A stretch of 64,000 nucleotides of DNA from Megalonaias nervosa (taxonomy: Eukaryota > Mollusca > Bivalvia > Unionida > Unionidae). Shown in pieces: positions 11,260-23,102 of the stretch. Position 1 is the first letter of the stretch. Every line of letters starts with the position of its first letter. The notes beneath the pieces are model-generated. The model saw only the letters and a program-made list of their open reading frames with translations. It did no database searches and was not told the DNA's origin. The position numbers and the translations under genes were made by a program. The stretch covers positions 1-64,000 of the forward strand of contig JAECUM010011048.1 in assembly GCA_016617855.1 (NCBI GenBank), written 5' to 3'.

Positions 11260-11810
11260 ACAGGGATACCACTTTCCAATCATAGCTTTGATATGCTGAA
11301 GCTAATTATTTTGCGAAGTATGAAGAATATACTTATATAATATTTGAGGTCAGAATATGGAATCTGCTATTTAGAAACTGGTTACAGCAGGAAATTTTTC
11401 GATACCCTTTCATTACCATTAATACTAGTGTCAATTGGTAGTGAAAAATACTGAATCCTTTTTGCAAACTGTATTAACATATAATTTCTGCAATATCTAG
11501 GGTATCAACACAACAGGTTATATTTATGGTCTAGCAAGGCTTGAAGTAAAGAAGGAATTTCGAAAACATGACAAAATTTGATTTTGAGGAGGTTTCAATG
11601 AAGTTTAAAGATTTGATTACTCCTCTAGTTTCAGTGGTTAAAATCGATAATGGTAGTGTATAACTTGAAGGGTTACCATGGGACTACACATTTTCCAAGT
11701 CGACAGCCTTATTGAAGAAAGCAATTTCTGTATTGATATGATCGAGCATACTTGCTTGGACTAACAATTTCATGAATTACCATTAAGTATTCCTTTCAAT
11801 TGTTATATAT
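11260..11810. other. No gene recognised
   Basis: AT-rich sequence with no repeated segment or coding similarity that I can see. Confidence 0.5.
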
Positions 11811-11814
11811 TAAA

Positions 11815-11970
11815 TTTGAAAAACGAAAAAAAAAAGATCAAGAATGTAAAAAATGCACAAAACTTGTAGATTTAATTCACCAATTTATAATTTCTAACCC
11901 GACTGATGCCAGGGGGTCCCAAACACTGTCAGCCCGTTATTATTTCGAATCAAATGGGAGTTTCTTAGTG
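11815..11970 (+). repeat. LINE 3' fragment, inverted relative to 12178-12440
   Basis: The reverse complement reads GACAGTGTT..GGGACC, CATCAGTCGGGTTAGAAATT and TTTTGTGCATTTTTTACATT, matching 12270-12380 and 30340-30430. It therefore belongs to the same LINE family as the fragment at 29905-30500 but in the opposite direction. Confidence 0.65.
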
Positions 11971-12177
11971 ACGTGGTCGCCATATTTACGCGAGTGAGTC
12001 GAGGCTTTTAAGCGACAGAAGAGGTGTAGTTCATCGTTTTTGATAATCTCAATAATTCTGTAAATTGTGGAGCTACATCTCTTTTAGCACATGTATACTA
12101 TAGTGTCTCCTTTTTATTTGTTCAATTTGTTTAGAAATATTAAAACTAGACATTGCAAAAAATGCAGAGTTTTACTG

Positions 12178-12440
12178 AAAAGGGCTGTTATAGAAACCAG
12201 ATAAGGACAGTGTACAATTTGTCTTCTTGTTTACATTGCGAGATTCTGTTTGATTTGAAACACTAATAAATTGACAGTGTTAGGGACCCACTGGTAACAA
12301 TCAGGTAGAAATTATAAACTGATGAATGATAAGACTAAATTTTGTGCATTTTTTTTTTATATTCCTGATGCTTTTCGTTTTTAAAAACATGGGAGAAGGG
12401 TACAAAGAAATGGGAGGGTGTGCGAATACTTGAAAAATGC
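12178..12440 (-). repeat. LINE 3' fragment with internal deletion
   Basis: It starts with GGGCTGTTATAGAAACCAG and AAGGACAGTG, like 29907-29940. It then jumps to the TTTGATTTGAAAC/GACAGTGTTAGGGACC block, which in the 30 kb copy lies about 350 bp further on. It ends GGGAGGGTGTGCGAATAC, matching GGAAGGGTGTTCGAATAC at 30465-30485. The copy therefore lacks the C-terminal coding part. Confidence 0.65.
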
Positions 12441-12976
12441 ACTTGCCTCCAAAAACATTTGATACTTTTTTGGCCATTCAACTCGCTACTGGACAGTGAT
12501 AAGGACAAAGTGATTTGGAGTCGGGAAAATGAAATGTCCTTTGACTTACATTTGGTTGTAGATGCTGTTACTTCTAAATATTTGGCCATTCTACGACGGA
12601 CATAGTACTAATATTAGTATTCCTACTTCGGCATCGTAGCTATGACAGACGGTGAAATGCAGGAAGGGATCCAAATGTTGGCGGGGTAGGTCAAAAGTTT
12701 CAAAAGGGTCATGACTTTCTTTGAAAGGGCACCAAAGCAAAAGTCTCTGTGTCTGTTTACTCAGAGTATACATAATACCCAATAAATGTGCGCAAGAATA
12801 AAACAATAGTCAAATTTCAAGTGACAAGTGACTATACGTTTGAGTGTGCACGTTTTTTTGTAGGCGTGGGGTAGTGGGGGTGGGGGAGTCCGGAAACCCC
12901 GATACCCCTCCCCCCATTGGGCTGGGAAATGGGTTCGTACAAGTCCCTTCAGAAGGTGGGTATATTCCTGCCGAAG
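12441..12976. other. No gene recognised
   Basis: It contains a G/C-rich patch (about 12865-12940, with GGGGGTGGGGG and CCCCTCCCCCC) but no coding or repeat identity that I can support. Confidence 0.5.
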
Positions 12977-12977
12977 C

Positions 12978-13066
12978 AGACCAACGAGTTGTTCTCCACT
13001 TATTGTTTGTTTCTTCGCCACCAGTTATGTCAGAAAGAAAAAGAAGGCGGTGAACAACTTGGTGGC
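12978..13066. repeat. Short foldback, relative of the 14.2-15.6 kb inverted-repeat element
   Basis: The arms CCAACGAGTTGTTCTCC and GGTGAACAACTTGGTGG are imperfect inverted repeats about 50 bp apart. The interior holds CGCCACCAGTTATGTCAG. Arm and interior both recur at 14186-14240 and 15485-15556, so this is probably a deleted copy of that element reduced to its ends. Confidence 0.65.
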
Positions 13067-13289
13067 ATGTGATCATGATTCTGGATCGTATCCCCGTTGT
13101 CCACATACCATAATTGAGTACCAGTGATAAACAAGCACAAATCTGCTGATGACTCTTGAAAATGAAACGACTGTAGCTTCTGGATCTGAACCTGAATGAC
13201 GGTTCACTTTGACTACTGAGATCTATGTTTTTCTATCAAAAATGAGTAGATCGCATTTTGACGTCACATGGCTCAGATTATATACTAAA

Positions 13290-13855
13290 GTAAAAGTCAC
13301 ACAGGTCATGTATACCTTCAACATCGTTTATTTCAGAAATAGGTTTCATTTTTAGAATTTGATTCTAAATACATTTAAATGGCAATCAGTCACTTATTTG
13401 GATCCTCCTACATCCATATTCCTTTGGAAGGTCGTTATTTACACGCCTAAAAAAGTATCTAAGGCAAACTCAATGTTAAAGTATTGGCAAAATCAATGTT
13501 AAAGTATTGCCAAAATCAATGTTAAAGTATGTCGACATTTTTGGACGAGATCAACCTACAGGAGTAATCCTGTTCAATCCATATTGAATATCGCCCGCTT
13601 TGATGTCACAATGATAGCTACGCATGTTGATAAACAAATTTACTCTACACTATATTGTGATGATTAGACTTGACGTGTTCTTTTCTTGACCCGGTTTAGT
13701 ACCTGGCTACCATTGTAAAAGTCCATAGCGATAGATAATTTTCATCTGGAAGTTTCTTGACGACAGTTAAGGTACAGAGACTTCGGTTAAACAAAATCAG
13801 TGCTAAATTTTAAAACAGCAATTTACATTTAATTTAAGATGAGTAAATGCGCATA
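13290..13855. repeat. Dispersed ~560 bp repeat R560, copy 1
   Basis: It matches 31092-31638 in the same orientation along its whole length. Shared blocks include CACAGGTCATGTAT, CATTCCTTTGGAA, GATGTCACAATGA, GCTACGCAT, CTATATTGTGATGATT and GAGTAAATGCGCAT. This copy has an extra small tandem run (AATCAATGTTAAAGTATT, about three times at 13465-13530). No coding potential or known family. Confidence 0.75.
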
Positions 13856-14183
13856 TATGACGAGCACCATGGGACGCCAGTGTACCAGCCTATACGGGAA
13901 ATTACTCTAGTTATTGGTGAAGAGTTCAGCCAGAGTAACGTCCCTCTCTCCTCTCATAAGATAATTATGGCTCATTTCTGGTTTCGAAGTTTTGTGTGCC
14001 AAAATGTAAGTTCTAGCTTACTTGCTCTTGTCTTGATGGGAACATAACTGATTTTTATTCAAGCAAAAAATGCCCCATACACTATTAATTTTGACTGACA
14101 ATAACCGGAACATAATTATAAAATAAAACAAAAAAAACAGAAGGAAAAGATTACAACATTAATTATGGTGTGAATCCCATTAA

Positions 14184-15556
14184 ACTAGACCAACAAGTTG
14201 TTCTACCCTTTTTTCTGACATTTCTGGTGGCGGAGACCAACTGTGCGAGGCACGATTTGTGATGGAACATCAGAAATTTAAATTGCTGACGCCTACGTGA
14301 AAGGTAGCATCACCCCAAGGTAACGGTAGCGAGAACAAACCGACTAGAACTATATCACTAGTCACCGACGAGAACTATATCACTAGTCACTAGCGTTGCA
14401 ACTCTAATGTCATAAACTAAGTAACATAAATAAGCAAAACCAAAAACAAAAATTTAAAACTTAACAACAAAATTTAATTATAAAAGTTATAAAATGAAAT
14501 TTAAGAGGAACTTACAGTATTATGAATTGGATCCAAAATAATTCAAAAAGTTCCATCATCAGTCCAAAAGAATCGAACGTTTCAAATGAATTCCAGATCA
14601 TCGAAGGTACTGGTTTGCCAACGGTCCTGATATATCACAACGACATTGTCCAAAATTTCTTTGAATAAATTCGTCATAGTCCCAGAAAATATTTTAGTCC
14701 AATGAGCACTTTGTAATTCCAGTGAACAATGCAAACAAATGTCTCCTCTGAAAATATATCTAAAAACAACATTAAACACATCAGCAGAATGATATTAACA
14801 ATGAACATTTGAAACAAGAATCCGAAATAGGAATCCGATGTCGGAATGAATTAATTGTTCAGTTCTTTCTTATATACAATCATACGGGCCTAAAACGCAA
14901 TTGTCTCCTACTCACTACGCGATATTTCGCAACAGCCCACGTCGTAAAAGAATCCACATGACCGACCCATTCAACAGGAAATAATTTAATTCTTCTAAGA
15001 ACCCACCTGACCGACCTATCCAATGAGATATAACTCCAAACTTGTAAACAGTTTATTATCAATTTTAGTATTATTGATCGTACACACCTATTTAACGATC
15101 CTATGCCATTTACACTGTTAATATCTTATAAAAGAATTTATACTCGTGTACAAAAATTAGCAATCTAATAGCTTGATTATAGATGATCAGTACAATTTAC
15201 AGTCGTTAACAAAAATTGCACATATTATTAATGCTGATGTTACTCTTACCTTGGGTGATGCTGCTTTCCACGCATGGGTCAGCAATTTGAATTTCAGGTC
15301 CATAATAGCTGGATACACAGGTTTTCTGTTCTGATAAGGATTAATACTAAAAAAGTGATTGTTATGGAAAATCTAATGCCATGGCTCGAAAGAAGAGGAA
15401 TTTTTACAAAGGTCATTAGAAATTAATTTCTTATTTACTAGCGAGATCAAAACGCTGACGCTCCAGTACAAATCATGCCAAGCATCGATGGTCTCTGCCA
15501 CCAGTAATGTCAGTAAAAAAAACAGAAGAAAAAAGTCGGAGACAACTTTTTAGTCT
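14184..15556. mobile_element. Inverted-repeat (foldback/MITE-like) element hosting an LTR-like insertion
   Basis: The left end reads CTAGACCAACAAGTTGTTCT. The reverse complement of the right end reads CTAGACTAAAAAGTTGTCTC. Inside these ends a second pair matches: GTAGCATCACCCCAAGGTAA (about 14307-14326) against the reverse complement of TTACCTTGGGTGATGCTGC (about 15248-15266), along with AAATTGCTGAC on both sides. Without the 14408-15211 insertion the element is about 570 bp. TA borders the GACCAAC ends on both sides, which could be a TA duplication, but this is not certain. Confidence 0.65.
14408..15211 (-). mobile_element. LTR-like repeat (family B), nested in the foldback element
   Basis: It begins TGTCATAAACTAAGTAACAT and shares that start with 39437 onwards. 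Shared blocks also include AACTTACAGTATT, CCAATGAGCACTTTGTAATTCCA and TTTGAATAAATT in order. The right end (TTAACA at 15211) is set by analogy and is less certain. No target-site duplication was seen. Confidence 0.55.
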
Positions 15557-16192
15557 AGCTATTAACGGTTATTATATTTTACTTCATCTATGTGGTACAA
15601 GGGGAAAAATATCCCAACTCTTCCCATATTAACTGGTTCTACTGGTTTGTGGCATTTCATTTCTCTCAATAAACATTGAAAATACTGAGCAAAATATATG
15701 CGGTTTCTTTTGTCATTCATTGAGTCAATTTCAAAAGATCGTCAGTATCGGAAAGTTGCAACACTGTGTTAAAGTATATTAAAATATTGGTTATTCAATG
15801 TGCAAGGGGCATTCAGTGATGAAATATTAGTCATTTACTAACTGCTGTATGTACAACGGTTACATGTTCGTTTTATTCTTTCTAGCTAAACATTGTGACC
15901 ACGTTTATTCATTATTGTCTTGTATCTACCATTTTGTATTCTCTTACATGTTGCTCACTAATTAAGGATAGTGATACATACGATTTATGTAATTTTGAAA
16001 TAAGTGCTAAATTTTCAGGAATCTCAAGATTTCTTCTTGTATTTGCTGTCTTCTTGAAAGGTTTTAATAACTGTGCAATGGCATCTGTTGACACCGACAC
16101 GCTAAACTTTCACCACATTAGTTTTAACGTTCTTGCCAAGAAATTTCACGGTGGCATAGTCTGATAATTTCAGCTCCAAACATGTATTCATA
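15557..16192. other. No gene recognised
   Basis: A plus-strand open frame of 89 codons (15895-16164, with a hydrophobic start) resembles no known family. It has no splice or codon evidence to support it as a gene. Confidence 0.45.
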
Positions 16193-16610
16193 CTGACTGA
16201 CGGTTTACAGAAATGAAATCGCCTATTCTTTAAAACGTGAAATTACGTGCGGACACTCATGACCACATACATTTTAGACACTTCACTATATTTTTCGCGG
16301 ATCTTGAATTTTGATCAGGTGAAGCTTCCTCTCGGGTCGTCTCGGCAATATATACAGAATATTTCCGGATCAAATCCTGTTTTAGACAAGTTGTAAATGC
16401 ATGTGGTATAACACAACCCTAACTAATGTGGCCATTTCGAATTTCGTGCTAATGTTGGACGACAACTGGAAGTAATCCTTTTCTTGAGAAATTGCGCTCA
16501 ACAACATGGAGTTCCAAACTATTGCGGTCTTTCTCGAACAATTGCATGGAGAGGTTTTCGGCTTCGTTTTGAAGTCAAATTTGATCAGAAAAAAATCTTT
16601 CGAGATATTC
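16193..16610 (+). repeat. Dispersed repeat F, copy 1 (inverse of 19640-19935)
   Basis: It matches the reverse complement of 19640-19935 through ACTGACTGACGGTTTA, CCTATTCTTTAAAA, GTGAAATTACGTG, ACATTTTAGACAC, GGTCGTCTCGGCAATAT, TGTTGGACGACAA and CTTGAGAAATTGC. The frame is broken here. Copy 2 keeps an 82-codon frame. Confidence 0.75.
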
Positions 16611-16922
16611 ATCGGTGTCATTAGACGCATGAAAATATTTATATTTGTTCGGGGGTGGGGGCGAGTCTAAAGCGATCGTTTGTCCTTTACGAAGGCAAGA
16701 TCTGGCCTGTTACAAAATGCAAACATCATCAACATGTTGGAAATTTTTGCATGATGTATGCATACTACTTTTGGGTATGTTGGCCTAATAATAATATTTT
16801 ATTTTAAAGATATAACATGTGTTTCTTTGTTTCTTTTTTTCAAGTTTATATTTCTGCCGCTAGATCAGTTATTTTTAATAATTTCAGCATAAAAATGACA
16901 ATATGAAAGTGGGAAAGGTATA
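16611..16922. other. No gene recognised
   Basis: AT-rich with no recognisable features. Confidence 0.5.
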
Positions 16923-17024
16923 TGCGGACTGTTATTGTTGATATACGTGGAACCAAGTTTCTCAGTTATGACGCCCATTCCGAGTTGGTGCATGATTCGT
17001 GCATGTCATTTTTTAAAGAAAATT

Positions 17025-17098
<74 letters not shown>

Positions 17099-17127
17099 AA
17101 AAATGTTCACTTCCCTTATTAGTGCTA
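16923..17127. repeat. Direct repeat G, copy 1, containing (AT)n
   Basis: It starts TGCGGACTGTTATTGTTG. About 97 bp match 17439-17535 with a single visible mismatch. A (AT)n tract (17030-17091) and AATGTTCACTTCCCTTATTA follow. The second copy has the same arrangement 516 bp downstream. Confidence 0.85.
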
Positions 17128-17438
17128 ATATTAGGACAGAATTTTTGAGTAAAAGTGGTAATATTGACATTTTCTCTGAATTGTATTAAAACTAATTTTC
17201 ATTGGATTATACTGGAAGTAATTTCCACTAAAATATATTGAGATTAACTTTATTTATTTTCCTATTACAACTATATACTATTTTGATAAAGATTGCGCCC
17301 TTACAAACAAGAATAAATTCCTCCCACAACACATTTTTATTATATACCTAGTCAGCAAATTTGCAGTCCTAAATTATGTCAGTACTAATAGACTAGATTC
17401 CTAAAATTCTCCCTGACTAAGATATAAGACTTAGCGTT

Positions 17439-17536
17439 TGCGGACTGTTATTGTTGATATACGTGGAACCAAGTTTCTCAGTTACGACGCCCATTCCGAG
17501 TTGGTGCATGATTCGTGCATGTCATTTTTTTAGAAC

Positions 17537-17608
<72 letters not shown>

Positions 17609-17632
17609 GTTCACTTCCTTTATTAGTGTTAG
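17439..17632. repeat. Direct repeat G, copy 2, containing (TA)n
   Basis: Same order as copy 1: a 97 bp left part, (TA)n at 17539-17606, then AATGTTCACTTCCTTTATTA. The near-identity of the non-repetitive parts points to a recent duplication. An alternative is a short terminal-repeat element with about 310 bp between the repeats. Confidence 0.85.
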
Positions 17633-17689
17633 CAAGGTTTTGTTTGGAATTTCAGGGTGTTTGCTTTTGTAACCATGTCCTTGTATATG

Positions 17690-17765
17690 TTTTATGTGTT
17701 ATCTGATATTATAAAGCGCTTAGAGCGTCTAAAGGTTAGGCGCTGTGCTAAGTCCACGCTATTAT
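17690..17765 (+). repeat. CR1/L2-like retroposon 3' tail
   Basis: TTATAAAGCGCTTAGAGCG, TAGGCGCTGTGCTAAG and the CGCTATTATTTTA end match the tail logic of the LINE at 52180-52260 (AAAGTGCTTTGAG...TAGGCGCTATACAAA on its minus strand). Only the tail is left. Confidence 0.55.
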
Positions 17766-18020
17766 TTTACATTATAAGTCTAAAGGTACCGTTGAACTTA
17801 AGGGACACAGCTGATTAGAAAAACTGGTCTATAGTTAGACGATTCCGTTTTTTCTCCTTTCTTATAAATCAACATGGCATGAGTTAGCTTTCATTATGGC
17901 GGTGAACATTATGGTTTCAACTGATCTACTGATTAATATTTGCAAAGGCATGGATATTCCTTCAACTATATTTTTTTTAACAATTTATGACTAATTTGAT
18001 TATGTGCAGTGGCTTTGTTA

Positions 18021-18072
<52 letters not shown>

Positions 18073-18732
18073 ACTGTTTTAACTTTCCCGCGAGTAAGTA
18101 TTTTGAGCCGAACTTATACTTGTCCCGAACCTCGGACAAATGGATTTGTAAAGCCCTGGACGTTGTGAATGTTTGAAAATGAAAATAAGCTGTTTGTGGA
18201 TATGTCGTATTGGTTAAGTTTATACGTGGTTAGCTGTTGGGTCTAGAAAAAAGATTTAGCAATAATATTCAGTTTATGGTTGATATTAATTTGTCTTGTT
18301 TCATCAGGGGACGAATGACGGTATTGGTTTATGAAAAATTAAATGAATATGTTTCTTTGCATGTCATGGTGGCTCAGTAATTATGTGTAATGGTATTGTC
18401 GTGACATGATATGTTGGATAATGCACAAATACCTGAGTGAGCATTACCTTTCCACACCGTGCCAGCTGTGCTGGTTTGTAAAGGGTACACGTTGCATAAC
18501 GACGGTGGGGGTGCATGGTCAGTAAGTGATACTCTTCATGACTGTACATCCTACTCTACCCCACTCCCCCAGCCCCATTCACGTCTGTTTTTGTTTCGTA
18601 GTTTTTAGGTGTAGGATTTTGCGAGTTAGGAAAAGACTTGGTCGGCCAGAGTATGAGTCGACTCATGGAGTTCCACCATATTAAAGCTAAACAAGGTCGC
18701 TAAGTCCATGCTATTTATTTAGTTATAGACGC
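17766..18732. other. No gene; contains (TC)n at 18024-18069
   Basis: A pure TC tract of about 23 repeats lies at 18024-18069. A second degraded retroposon tail (GGTCGCTAAGTCCATGCTATTTATTT) lies at about 18685-18720. Nothing coding was seen. Confidence 0.6.
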
Positions 18733-18912
18733 TTTTAATGTTAAATTTTCCATAGAATCCATAGCACATAGGGTCATATTTAATGATAAATTCCCAAAGA
18801 TTCTCGTAGGGTCATACTTAATCTAAAATTCCCATTGATCCCCAAAGGGTCATACGTAATGTTATGGCCCCAAAGTTTCCCACGGGGTCATATGTAATGT
18901 TAATTTCCTTGG
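18733..18912. repeat. Degenerate ~48 bp tandem repeat
   Basis: GGGTCATA-T-TAATG occurs four times (about 18769, 18812, 18847, 18886), each followed by an AATTCCC/CCCCAAAG-type segment. The units are strongly diverged. Confidence 0.6.
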
Positions 18913-19526
18913 ATCAACATAGCGTGTCTTCTATCCCATATCATCCTCCATAACTACTTACATCTTTCTAATGATAAGGATATGCAAAATATACGTTGCA
19001 TTTATTTGTCTAAGTCAAAATGAATCTGAAATAAATTTATTTTAAAATTTAACTCAAAGAAAAGTTTCAAAAAGTTTCGATCATTATAGTCTTATTTACC
19101 AGGTTATTGATAGAGTTTTGAGATGTAAATATCAGCATTCATATCATGTTCATAAAAAATAGTCACAGAAGACATTATCTTCATAATTCATGTTGCCAGT
19201 TTAATGATGCTATTTTTCATTATATTAAATTGTTATTAAATTTATTCGTTTAATATATTACATTTGGTTTTAGTAATAATTATATCAATTTCATGACAAT
19301 TGTCGTTTATAAAAATATAAAATCTTCAACTTAAAAATAACTTTCATAACCTAGTTTAATTCATATAAAACTAATGAAAAGTACCATGCGCTTTAATTTC
19401 TGCAGCTTTAGGCCCATAATGGCACTTAAAACTGAACCCTCTTATGTTTTCCTTCAGGTGTATTCAATACATTGTTCACATTATATATCAGAGTAACCGA
19501 TTCAGTTGTGGTTTAATTGTTCATGT

Positions 19527-19531
<5 letters not shown>

Positions 19532-19580
<49 letters not shown>
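19532..19580. repeat. (CA)n microsatellite
   Basis: About 24 uninterrupted CA dinucleotides just upstream of repeat F copy 2. Confidence 0.97.
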
Positions 19581-19582
<2 letters not shown>

Positions 19583-19639
19583 CTACACTTCTTCTTTAGT
19601 TTCTCCGTTGTCAACGTATTCACGAGCTAACCCGGGCAT

Positions 19640-19935
19640 CCGCTAGTTACACTGCTTCCATAGTTTTGCAATTTCTCGAGAAAGAGCTCAAAAAACCGTG
19701 GCAATTCCAAGACATGACCTTTTGCAACTTGTCGTCCAACATAGACACGAAGTTGATCAGGTAATAATCTGTACATATTGCCGAGACGACCCTTCAGCTG
19801 ACCGCAGTTAAATAGCCGCGAAAAGTATCGGTGTCTAAAATGTACGCTGATGTGTGTGGACATAAGTGTCTTCACGTAATTTCACCTTTTTAAAGAATAG
19901 GCGTTATCATATCTATAAACCGTCAGTCAGTGTCA
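19640..19935 (-). repeat. Dispersed repeat F, copy 2, with an 82-codon minus-strand frame
   Basis: Reverse-complement partner of 16193-16610. The minus-strand frame 19875-19627 is open for 82 codons and includes LKGRLGNMYRLLPDQLRVYV. Copy 1 has a recognisable but broken version of the same frame, including a VGRQ-like segment. This may be a fragment of a mobile-element protein of unknown family. I do not recognise it. Confidence 0.6.
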
Positions 19936-21673
19936 GTACGTGCTTGAGGTTGATTTATTGGATTAATGGTGGCATGCCATGAACAATCATTATTTTGAGT
20001 TGCGAGTTGTAAACTTGTATAATAAACGGATTTGAGTTAATCACAATGGTATTGTAGCTGTATTTATTTGCCGGTATAATTTAATTAAAACATTTACCTG
20101 CGTCCCATTCATTATCAATACTACTAATGTCTGTAGAGTCTAGATTAAATATTCTCCATAACACTGCCAAACAGTGGAGTTGGTTTTACCATGTGATCAG
20201 TGAACTAAAACTCACACAAATAATGACTGTATGATGAGATCAGATAAACTTCATTCAAAGCATGCATAGCGATAATGTGCACTAAACGATCAACAACAGT
20301 GCAGTTTTCTAGATGCTCCTTTTACCGTGTACAGTTTTAACACATCTATAAAACTTTGTGTTCAAATAATTGCCACAAAATTAAGTAAACAAAACAGTTA
20401 ACACCACTCTAATAAAAGTAAAATATAACAAAGTTTAACGGCATGTAAATACATAAATTTTGAAAAGATGTTTTTGTTGAGTTCATTTTAATTTTGTTTG
20501 TGTTTTTGCTGTGCGGTTGCCTGTTTCTTCTGTTTTTTTGGTTTTTTTGTTTTGTTTTTTTTTTGTTTTTTGGGGTGGGTGGGGGGGGTGAGGATTTCTT
20601 TATTTTCCTTCAGAACCTTCATTAGACATCTAGTGGTAATTAAAATTAAATTAACGAAATAAATGGTGTAATCAAAATTGCATGTTATGGACGAAGTTTA
20701 ATCGTGCCAAAGGCAATGTCTATCGGAGAAACAATGTTAACAGAGAAAAAAAACTGATATAGGAAATGGAAGAGCGAAATACAAAATACCAGAGATATAA
20801 AGATTGTGTAAAATCAACGAGATTAAAACAGTATTACGTTTGTGGAAATTGATAGAACATAAAAAGAAATTAACAAAGAATTAGAACTGAATGTGGTAAA
20901 AACAATAAATAAAAGCTTAATATATGGCGCAAGAAAAGCAAATTCATATATGGATATAGGTGGACATTGTTCAGCACGTTAAATGTTTAATCCTGCCAAA
21001 GGCAGACGTTATGTTACATGATCTAAATAAGGAAATTTAGATGTGAATTAACATAGAACATTTCATTGCCCTGTAGCTCCGTTTACTGATAATCCTAATT
21101 CTTATTTTGAAAATATATTTAACGCGAGAAAACTATATTGCACTGCAAAGATTTTTTTTTTTCACGTACAGAATGCTGCACAGTATTTTCCGACTCTTGA
21201 CTAGGACTATGCAAAGGAGGTTTACAACTCAGAATACGTGATTGTTACAAGATTTCACAAGTATATATCAGCTTGGAAAGTGAGATTCACTATGCTGTTG
21301 ATAGTGGGCATATTTTTTATTATTCAGTTGCAATGTCATGCAAAATGGATAATATCGTTCGATACAACAATAATAATACCAAAGACTCGTTACAACACGA
21401 ATAAATCCCACCATCTATATCGACGTAGTAAAGGAATACATTCAAAAGACTGACAAATTAGACGCAACAGCACGAAAAGAACTGGTAGAGAAGAAAAGGA
21501 AGATGAAGTTAGTAAATATCATTTAGAGCAGAAGGACAATGATGAGCACCGTCCTATCGTATGATCTGCTAACGGGATTCTCTACTCGGGTACTCAGATG
21601 ACACATCGATATCTAGAAATGTCAAAAAAACCCAACAATTTTGATGAAATGAAGAAACAATTATTTATATTGA

Positions 21674-21676
<3 letters not shown>
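19936..21676. other. No gene recognised; T/G low-complexity patch at 20510-20595
   Basis: The patch is T-rich with runs such as TTTTTTTTG and GGGTGGGTGGGGGGGG. The rest is AT-rich with no repeat partner that I noticed. Confidence 0.5.

Positions 21677-21717
<41 letters not shown>
21677..21717. repeat. (GA)n microsatellite
   Basis: About 20 GA dinucleotides without interruption. Confidence 0.97.
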
Positions 21718-21719
<2 letters not shown>

Positions 21720-21860
21720 GTGAAAGTTTACATACACAGATTTATGAATAAAATTAATTAGAGTTATGGATTATCAATCAATTTAATATCGGTTGGAAAA
21801 TATCATCAATACAAATGACTGACAAAATACCTTGTAGATGCGGCATAATAATATAATCAT

Positions 21861-21992
21861 CTACAAGTATTATGGGATGATATGGATTTATAAAGGCTGG
21901 GCCAAACAGTGGATATTATTGTGTGATCTACAAATATTATGGGATGATATGGATTTATAAAGGCTGGGCCAAACAGTGGATATTATAGTGTG
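21861..21992. repeat. 67 bp tandem duplication
   Basis: CTACAAGTATTATGGGATGA at 21861 recurs at 21928 with one visible difference. The unit runs through GGCTGGGCCAAACAGTGG in both copies. Near-identity implies recent origin. Confidence 0.9.
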
Positions 21993-22788
21993 TTAAACAC
22001 ATGAAGTTAAACAATGTTATGAAAAGAGAGAGAAAGTCTTTCTTTCAAGAATAGCGAGATCATTGAGAGAGTTATGCGAGATAATTATTAAGACTGTGGA
22101 ATATTTGCTGTTCTCAGTTTTATATTAGTTTCATCACTGCTCAAAATGTACTGGAAAAATGGCTATGAGAATGAAAAGGATTCTCATCAAATCACAGATG
22201 CATCGAATGTACAAAGAAAAGAAACTGAAATCAAATGTAAATTGAATATTCATAAAATAACTGGTTCAATTTCAATGAATTGGAAAGTGTTATCCCAAAT
22301 AACTGTAGTCCATTTATGTTGCTTCTTGAGTGGGTCTGGTATGTCGATCGGTGATTTCACTTGATAACGCTGCTCATTGTAAAGTGTCTTCGTAAGACAT
22401 ATTTCCATCATAGGAGCAACAACAGCAAATTGTCTTGACTTTCTTGAGAAAGATTAGGATTCTTGTAGATTTTTGTGGACGTGTTAGAACCAGTTTGTCT
22501 CAGAAAATATGTACGAGTGATAACTCATATAACTTATAACTGACAAATATTTATTTTTATTTTATGTTTTTAATTCAGTTTAACTTAACTGTTTAACATT
22601 TTTGTAAGTGTCTACACCGCTTTTAAATAAGGGTACACAGAGGTTAATCTGAAGCTGGTGTATTCTTTCAACTCTGTACAAGGATTAATGGAGACTTATA
22701 GACATAGTTCATTTTTTTTTTTATTTTTTTTTTTACGATTTGCAGCTGGCTTATCTCGTAATATAAGGATTGTAGTTTACAAACACAA
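21993..22788. other. No gene recognised
   Basis: AT-rich. A 72-codon frame at 22146-22364 shows no family similarity. Confidence 0.45.
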
Positions 22789-22798
22789 ATTTAAAACC

Positions 22799-23102
22799 GC
22801 TCCGGTGGCCTAGTGGTTAGAGCGTCCGCCTCGGATGCGGGAGGTCGCGGGTTCGAACCCCGGCCGAGTCATACCAAAGACTTACAAAAATGGTACTAAC
22901 AGCTGCCTCGCTTGGCGCTCAGCATTAAGAGGCTAGTGTTAGGACTGGTTGGCCTGGTGTCAGGATAATGTGACTGGGTGAGACATCATGCCACATGTCT
23001 GCGGCATGATGTCCCAGTGCTAGACATCACTATAAACTGTCACATTGCAGACATCGTAGCGATATGACTGAAAAATTGTTAAAGCTACGTTAAAAATCTA
23101 AA

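Noticed and set aside
12865..12940. G-quadruplex or CpG-island promoter
   Set aside because: The G-run patch is short and C-rich on the same strand, with no gene next to it. Composition alone is not enough.
15895..16164. 89-codon frame with hydrophobic N-terminus as a secreted peptide
   Set aside because: No cleavage-site logic, family, splice sites or homologous copy. Such length is expected by chance in this composition.
22799..22875. Functional tRNA gene
   Set aside because: A and B boxes are present, but the sequence continues into a SINE body and tail flanked by a target-site duplication, and a second copy exists. The tRNA similarity is the SINE promoter.
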